Shown in pieces: positions 34,750 through 64,000 of a stretch of 64,000 nucleotides of DNA (positions within the stretch are counted from its first letter, which is position 1; every line of letters begins with the position of its first letter). The notes beneath the pieces were generated by a model. It was not told where the DNA came from and did no database searches. It saw only the letters and a list, made by a program, of their open reading frames with translations. Position numbers and translations under genes: made by a program. The stretch is from Mastigias papua (Eukaryota; Cnidaria; Scyphozoa; Rhizostomeae; Mastigiidae): contig OZ025272.1 of assembly GCA_964019165.1 (NCBI GenBank), forward strand, positions 9,573,993 through 9,637,992, in the 5' to 3' direction.

Positions 34750-37700
34750 TTCTTGTCTTGCCTAAGCTCAATGTATTATAACTGTAGTGTGATATCAGAG
34801 CCACCAACTTCTTTTGGTGTCAGGTTATTCCTATCATCTCAAATTTCTTCCTCATCATCTCTTTATTGTATATATCATTCATTGTAATCAGCTTCAGTAG
34901 GATTCAGTTCATATGAACTGTAGCATCATCCTGCAGCTTTTCTTGCAAGTTCAAGTCAGTTCATTGTTCTATGTCATTGCAGTTTCTTATAGCAGCTAGG
35001 CTCCTTTTTGTCTCCCTTTTCTGTTTTATTCTCTTTGTATCCATCCCTTCAGTATTGACTCATATCCTTCTGTACAGTTCAAGTTGTCTTGAGTGACCAA
35101 CAAATAGTCACATTCATACATGTGAACTCCACATGCAATTGTATTATATATATCCTTCTTTTTATTTTAAGATAAGGTGCTCATACTATCAGAGCTATTG
35201 GAAGATCTCAAAGTGTTTTCCAAACATCAGCTATCCTGGTTCTTAGTACAGCTTCTGTTTCATTCTTAAATTTAGTATTGTCTTAGAGATGACAAGCAAC
35301 TGCTTCAGCATTTTGATGGAAACCTGATTTACATTATCTTCTGTTGTTAGACTACCAGTCTTAGTTGTAGTTGCTTTTGATACTGTGTATCTCATTTGGA
35401 TTGATATTATAGACAGACACTTAGTCAGGTCCAATTTTTATTACCAACTTCTATCCTTTTCATGATATAGAGCATTCTTCAAGCTCATGTAAGTTTTTTT
35501 TGAATTTCAAAGACATCATAAATGTTACCTCCAGAGAATTCATTGGCATATCAATAGGGAATCACAACATAATTGAAGTTTCAATCCATCTGTTCAATGT
35601 GGAATCTAATTATTTTGATTGGATGATAGAGCCCTTGGTTCAAGCAAAGTGTAATTTGTTCAGTGGCCTTTTTGTGGAAGAGATTAAACAGTGTCATGCT
35701 AGATAGGAAGGTCTACTTTCAAGAAACATAGGATCTCAACTTTTGTAACAAATTTCCTAAACTGTGTTTAGAAGCATTGTGTGATATGGAACTTGGATCA
35801 TGTAAATTGTTAAATGATTGCATGGTTATCCATTTCAGAATTATGTGTCATCTCAACTTTTGATCTTTTTATGTTCCTGTTTCTACTTTCTATATGCATT
35901 GCAATGTGCTTTCTTTCATCTCATTATTGAATGTCCAAGGGGTTGGTTTTTGTATAAAGATTTGAGTTTCAGTTTTCTTCAGTAGTGCTATAGCTGTGGT
36001 TATGTATAGTGGCTTTAAGTTTAAACTGATCTATCATTATATAATTGGTATTTGAACTAATCTATCATCATTGCTTCATAAACCATTATTTAGATGTTTT
36101 GTTCTCTCCTTAGTCCTCGTCATTGCACTGATTTGATTTCTGTTGTTCTGGCTGCTTTGAGGGTAGATACTATGGGACATGCTTTCTTAATTTCACATAC
36201 TGAATTTACCAGTAGGTAGTTGTATGCATATAGTTGCAGAGCCATGGGGGAATATATGGAGGTAAATACCACCACTTTTGTAATATATCATATATTAGAA
36301 TTTTCCACAAAATTTCATAAAAACTATTGGGATTTCTTACACATTTGTCAATAATTTTTTGCCAATTTCTATCTAGGTTGTGTGCATCTCTATATCTAAA
36401 AAGGGAGTTTCCCTGGTATGTACAGGGTGCAGTCCTTTAGAATTTTTTACTATGGCTTTGTCCCCAGCCCTCTTTCATTGTTCCTCCCACTTCACAAGAA
36501 CTTGTACTACACACTATATGCATACATATAATAGTACAGGAGAATATGAGCATTGCCCCTTCATCTGCCATTCATAAACAGTTAGGTGAGAGAACATTTA
36601 TAAGCATTCTGTATGCTGTATAATGCTAGGAAAATGCCATATACATTGGTACTCTCATTGTGGCTTATCTTTTAGAGGACTTTATATACTGAGAAATTGC
36701 TTGCTGGTTGATATGAAGTATGGTCTATTGCTGTGCTGTATTTCGCACCTTATATGAAATTATGTGTGTGCTTATTCTCCTGGACTATATATTATCGTAA
36801 TTTTATCAGGATTGTTTGAAAAGTTGTTTTTCTGCCATTATAAGTTAGTTTCATAGTTGACTCAGATTTTATGTTTGGATGTTATGATTCATCATGGATA
36901 GCATCCTGTCTTACTAGCATTGATATTGATTCTATGATCTGGTCTCATTTGGACTGTTCATATGGATCATACCAATATATATAATCTTTCCTATATTTTG
37001 CATTGTAATCTATTGCTTTGCTTTGCCATCCTTGTTGAAGTTCATGTGTGTGGTTTGTATGCAGCCAAAAATTATGAGCCTGTACTTCTCTGTAGTCATT
37101 ATATGTAGTCAGTTTGATTATCATGTAATAGCCTTCCTTCTCCACTTTCACACTTCATAGTAAACTATTGGTGAGGTTTATACTTTTGGGTTTGAAATTG
37201 GTCTTTCTGAAATAGTATGCACTTAGTGTAACTTGTTTCCACTTATTATTTTTTGCAAGTATTTGTTGTTTATATGAGTGGATATTTGATACTTTATTGT
37301 TTACTCTCTTGTAATGGGTTATGTTTAGTATAAATGTTTGTTTCATCATCATTATTTCCAGCCTTTCATGGTATCCATAACTAGTAAGATGGTAAATGGG
37401 ATTAATGGCTCTAAACTATATGCAAAGTACTTCTGCTGATGTTTTCCATTTGTTTAAAGTTGTTGACTGTGCATCCCTCTCTGTAGTACCTTAATTAGTG
37501 TCCAGATCTTATATAAGTTTGTATTTAGCCCTCTGCCAAGCATAGTTTTTGCTAATAGTTTTCTATTGTGTGAGCAGTCTTGCAGGTAGCTTTGAACTCT
37601 TGACCCTCTCTAGTAATGCATTTCCTTTTACCTTTCATATATTGTATGGAGTGGAAAGTATATAATTTTCCAATGATTGTAACCAGTATCAATGAGATTT

Positions 37701-38490
37701 GTCATGTTTTGCATTACACAACACCTACTTGAATAATATGCCAGTTCTCACATAATTGTTATTGATCGCAAAATGACTGCTATGTATTTGATGCAAATTT
37801 GTTTATTCCTGTGGAATGTCTATTCTTTGCACTTGTGAGTTATGTGACCAGTCTCTGTCAGGTTTTATGTGACCAGTCTCGGTCGTGTATTAGCATTTCA
37901 ACCTCTTTGAGGGCGTTGGTCCAGATTTGGACTGCTATATCGACTATGTCCAAGAATATATCATAGTTGAACACTTCCTTTCTACCTGAGAATTCACGTA
38001 ATATGAAACTCTGATACTGGCTGTATGGGAAAGAATATACAAAGACTAGCCCCTTGTTGATCATAGAAGTAATCGTTGAGACGCTCCAGGAAAAGTACTT
38101 AATATTCGTCTTCTATTTTTGTATAGGCAGTATAGGCTTATTCTGGCCACAGAGATTTTACTTCAGTACAACAAGATCAGATTTAATATCAATACTGTTA
38201 GCTTTGCTTTGCAGTCACCATAACATTTTCCTTTGTTTTATTTTTGTGTGCTCGAGGATTGTTGAACGGATATTATGGAGAGTTTGTCTTTTCAGTTTAT
38301 CATAGGGTTGTATAGGACCGTAACCAACATTGTTTGGCGTTGCAGCTATTTGTAGTTCAGTAGTTACATCGAGCAGTTTGTTAGGTGTATTTTTTGTTCT
38401 ATTTGAAGACTCAGCAGCGGATTTTCCACATTTCACTGGATGTTTGAGCGGTCTGTAGCGTATAGTGTTGTGTGATGTCATGGACACGGC
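34750..38490 (-). other. Strand-biased region with broken minus-strand frames
   Basis: The plus strand is noticeably T-rich, so the minus strand is A-rich. The minus strand contains several degenerate open stretches: 38215-38487 (DVTTELQIAATPNNVGYGPI), 37858-38064 (SFPYSQYQSFILREFSGRKE...IAVQIWTNALKEVEMLIHDR), 37155-37352, and 36945-37151 (HTNHTHELQQGWQSKAIDYN), which stays in frame beyond its stop. An A-rich coding strand with decayed frames over ~3.7 kb would fit an old retroelement or other mobile element. I recognise no domain, and chance in AT-rich DNA is possible. Confidence 0.3.
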
Positions 38491-40376
38491 TTGTAACTAG
38501 TACTTACTGAGATATACGATTACATGTGGTTTGTGGACATTGCTTAAACTATGATACTCTATCAACACCCTGGAGCTTAGTGTAACTTCCGTGATGTTTA
38601 CTGAAAATGCATTTGCATGGCTTTGTATTTGCATCAGCGTATGATACAAAATAGAAGCCCGGTTATTTTATATGCTGAACCGACTAACTAAGGATTTTAA
38701 GGTTTCAAACGACTTGCCTCATTAGGCACAAAAATGGATTAGATTTGGTTCGATTTTTGCGGCTTTGAATGAACATTAGCTAATCCATAAATAAATGGCC
38801 TTGTGTGTTTTTGTTGATGCGTTTCTGGGTATTCTTGAAGAAGTTTGGCTTATGCGTTAAGAGCTCCAATTTCTGCCAATGATGATTGTTGAGCCCCTTT
38901 GAATGCGGTTTTGATGGCTGTGTTGTGCGTACCACAGTTATCTGTTACATTTGCCCACCTTGTTAAATTTTTACAATTCTTAGCTACCGAACAAAGTGAA
39001 TATCTTCTTTTTACCAACTGTCATGATAACTTTCTATTTGTGTCTTATTGCTTGACCAGAACGTTAGGGTAACTGCATCTGTGCTTTTCAGCGGGTATTA
39101 GTGGGTCATAAACGAAAGGCTGACGACAAAGCACTAATATCTATCCGGTGGTAGACACTTGGCTGTCTAATTTTTTTTTGAGGGGGGCAAGCAGACTAGA
39201 GGAGTCTGTGGCGAAGCTCCAAGGAACACATTTTAGCAACCACGCCCTAAAACCTCCATTGTCATTTCAAATTATTGATGAGGCAGCCGCCTCCATTGCC
39301 CCCTTAGCTAGTGCCGGCCACTGTATCGAACTAGTCATTGTTTGCAACATTTGAGATGAGACTGGGTCCCAATTGCTTTCACTTGCTGGGGTATAGCTTG
39401 AAGGCAGGCCTAGACGATTTGAAAGTGTTTTACACAGATACATGTAAATGGGATTTAATACATCCCCCCCCCCCATCTAACATTAATTCAAGTACCTACT
39501 TTGGTGTTGAGTAATTCATACGGTGGGAGGACCAAGGATTTTTCGTATTAATGAGCCTAGGTTATTTGAGCTCTGAAGCATGGCATATACTGGGTGCATA
39601 TGCATCCATAGAACGTACAAAAGTTTTGAAATACGCTCAGTCTTCGACCAGCCAATCAGTTGCCCAGTGTTAGTACATTTGATTTGCATATGCATGTTGT
39701 TGAAAGTTTCCTGTTTAGTTAGCAGCTGCACATTTCTTTCTGAGCTATGTAGCGCTGGATGACTTGCTGTCGTTTTTTCATTACCTACGTGACCTCGGTA
39801 GTAAAATGGTTAAGATCATATCCCTAATTATTGAACTTAACGTTATGTTCTTGTGAGATGGAACATTGTCGGATTTTTAATGTCAAAGAGGGGTCCACCA
39901 TTGCCAGTTGTAAGCCACGCAGGGTCTTATGTCTGATACATACAGTAAATGTTATTTACTGAAGCCACAAGATACATATTTTGACTTTGTTACCTTCTGG
40001 TTGTTAGCGTAAATTTGAATGTTCATAAGAATGGAGATCATCGTTTAAGTTTGTATTTTTGTTGTACAACCAGCAACCCCCTTCCCCCGCTAATTTCATA
40101 CTTGACCATAACCCCGAATTGCATTGCTCATCATTTCACTGTTTTGTAACTCGCTAACAAGAGCTATTATTAAATCCTCAAAATTACTGACAACTCAACT
40201 AGCTCTATATGTAATTGCATGTAGTATAGACCTAATACTTATTGTCTCAACAATGTTTTTATCTATATGTAGTTTTACCAAGAAATTCCTGTTTTATAAT
40301 GCATTGAACCCATTTTTTAAATTCAATTTCAGATGGATGTTTCTTTTCATAATTCTGTTGTTTCTTTGTATTTTAG
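38491..40376. other. Upstream region of the CHD gene
   Basis: No coding feature is secure. A G-rich run followed by AGCAGACTAGAGGAG near 39181 and a poly-C near 39467 may mark an old repeat. The promoter of the CHD gene is not identified: exon 1 begins at an acceptor, so the true first (5' UTR) exon lies further left. Confidence 0.35.
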
Positions 40377-40442
40377 ATGACGCAAAATTGCAGATATTTA
40401 TTCTCGAAGAGTTAAAGTAGCTGAAAGAAAGCAGCCTCAAAC
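40377..40442 (+). other. 5' UTR part of the first coding exon
   Basis: The acceptor TTTCTTTGTATTTTAG ends at 40376. The exon opens with an ATG at 40377 in the same frame as the main start, but a TAA at 40413 and a TGA close that frame after 12 codons. This rules out N-terminal extension and supports 40443 as the start. The short frame could act as an upstream ORF if the acceptor is used. ATTTTCAG at 40325-40332 is an alternative acceptor. Confidence 0.6.
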
Positions 40443-63796
<23,354 letters not shown>

Positions 63797-64000
63797 GTTT
63801 GTTAGATTAGGCGTCTTCTTATATAGCCACGATCTTCAAATTTCATTCTTCCGTTGCCTGTGACATTTGACAGCAATCCTGGTGACTGTCTGCTGCTACA
63901 CGTTGCTCTATTATTATTAGGCAGCAATACTAGGAATATTAGTCTCATGCGTACCACTGACAGTGATGGATATCGGACTCAGGAGCATCTTCTTGTATAT
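63797..64000 (+). other. Intron 23, incomplete
   Basis: Non-coding to the window edge; no acceptor-plus-exon recognised. Confidence 0.6.

Overview
The window is animal nuclear DNA. It is AT-rich, with spliceosomal GT-AG introns, long (TA)n tracts and several families of eukaryotic transposable elements. The chromatin remodeller in the right third has the invertebrate-type single CHD6/7/8/9 (kismet) architecture. Penelope-like element (PLE) remnants resembling those I associate with cnidarians suggest a non-vertebrate metazoan. A cnidarian-grade or other early-branching animal fits, but I cannot fix the phylum from sequence alone.

Layout. 0.7-3 kb: decayed non-LTR (LINE) reverse transcriptase pieces on the minus strand, interrupted by fold-back MITEs. 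4-6 kb: unrecognised decayed minus-strand coding sequence. 8.4-14.5 kb: five short, well-bordered, phase-compatible plus-strand segments that could be the end of an unidentified gene. 12.6-17.5 kb: alternating (TA)n tracts and ~100-bp PLE end modules carrying hammerhead-ribozyme-like cores, plus a decayed PLE protein. 17.6-27.6 kb: LINE tails, a possible SINE, a pogo/Tigger-like element and copies of a fold-back MITE. 28.3-31.2 kb: further (TA)n/PLE material with a PLE GIY-YIG endonuclease fragment. 34.1-34.75 kb: (TA)n/(CA)n tracts inside a large inverted repeat. 34.75-38.5 kb: strand-biased sequence, A-rich on minus, with broken minus-strand reading frames.

40.4-64 kb: the one secure gene, a CHD6-9/kismet-type remodeller on the plus strand. 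I reconstruct 23 coding exons whose phases all join, giving about 2266 residues before the window ends. In order they encode a long Q/P/M-rich N-terminus with a degenerate DKPPxTPRP repeat, a basic/acidic region, two chromodomains, the SNF2 ATPase, the helicase C-lobe and a SANT/SLIDE-like region. The BRK-containing C-terminus should lie to the right. Its introns host a 743-bp TIR element with 5-bp TSDs, a 759-bp Harbinger-like element with TTA TSDs, (TA)n, (CCCCCA)n and (CAT)n tracts.

The most unusual signal is the PLE-end family. It has hammerhead-like cores whose stem II changes by compensating base pairs between copies, it sits again and again against (TA)n tracts, and one copy pair forms a ~146-bp spacerless palindrome.
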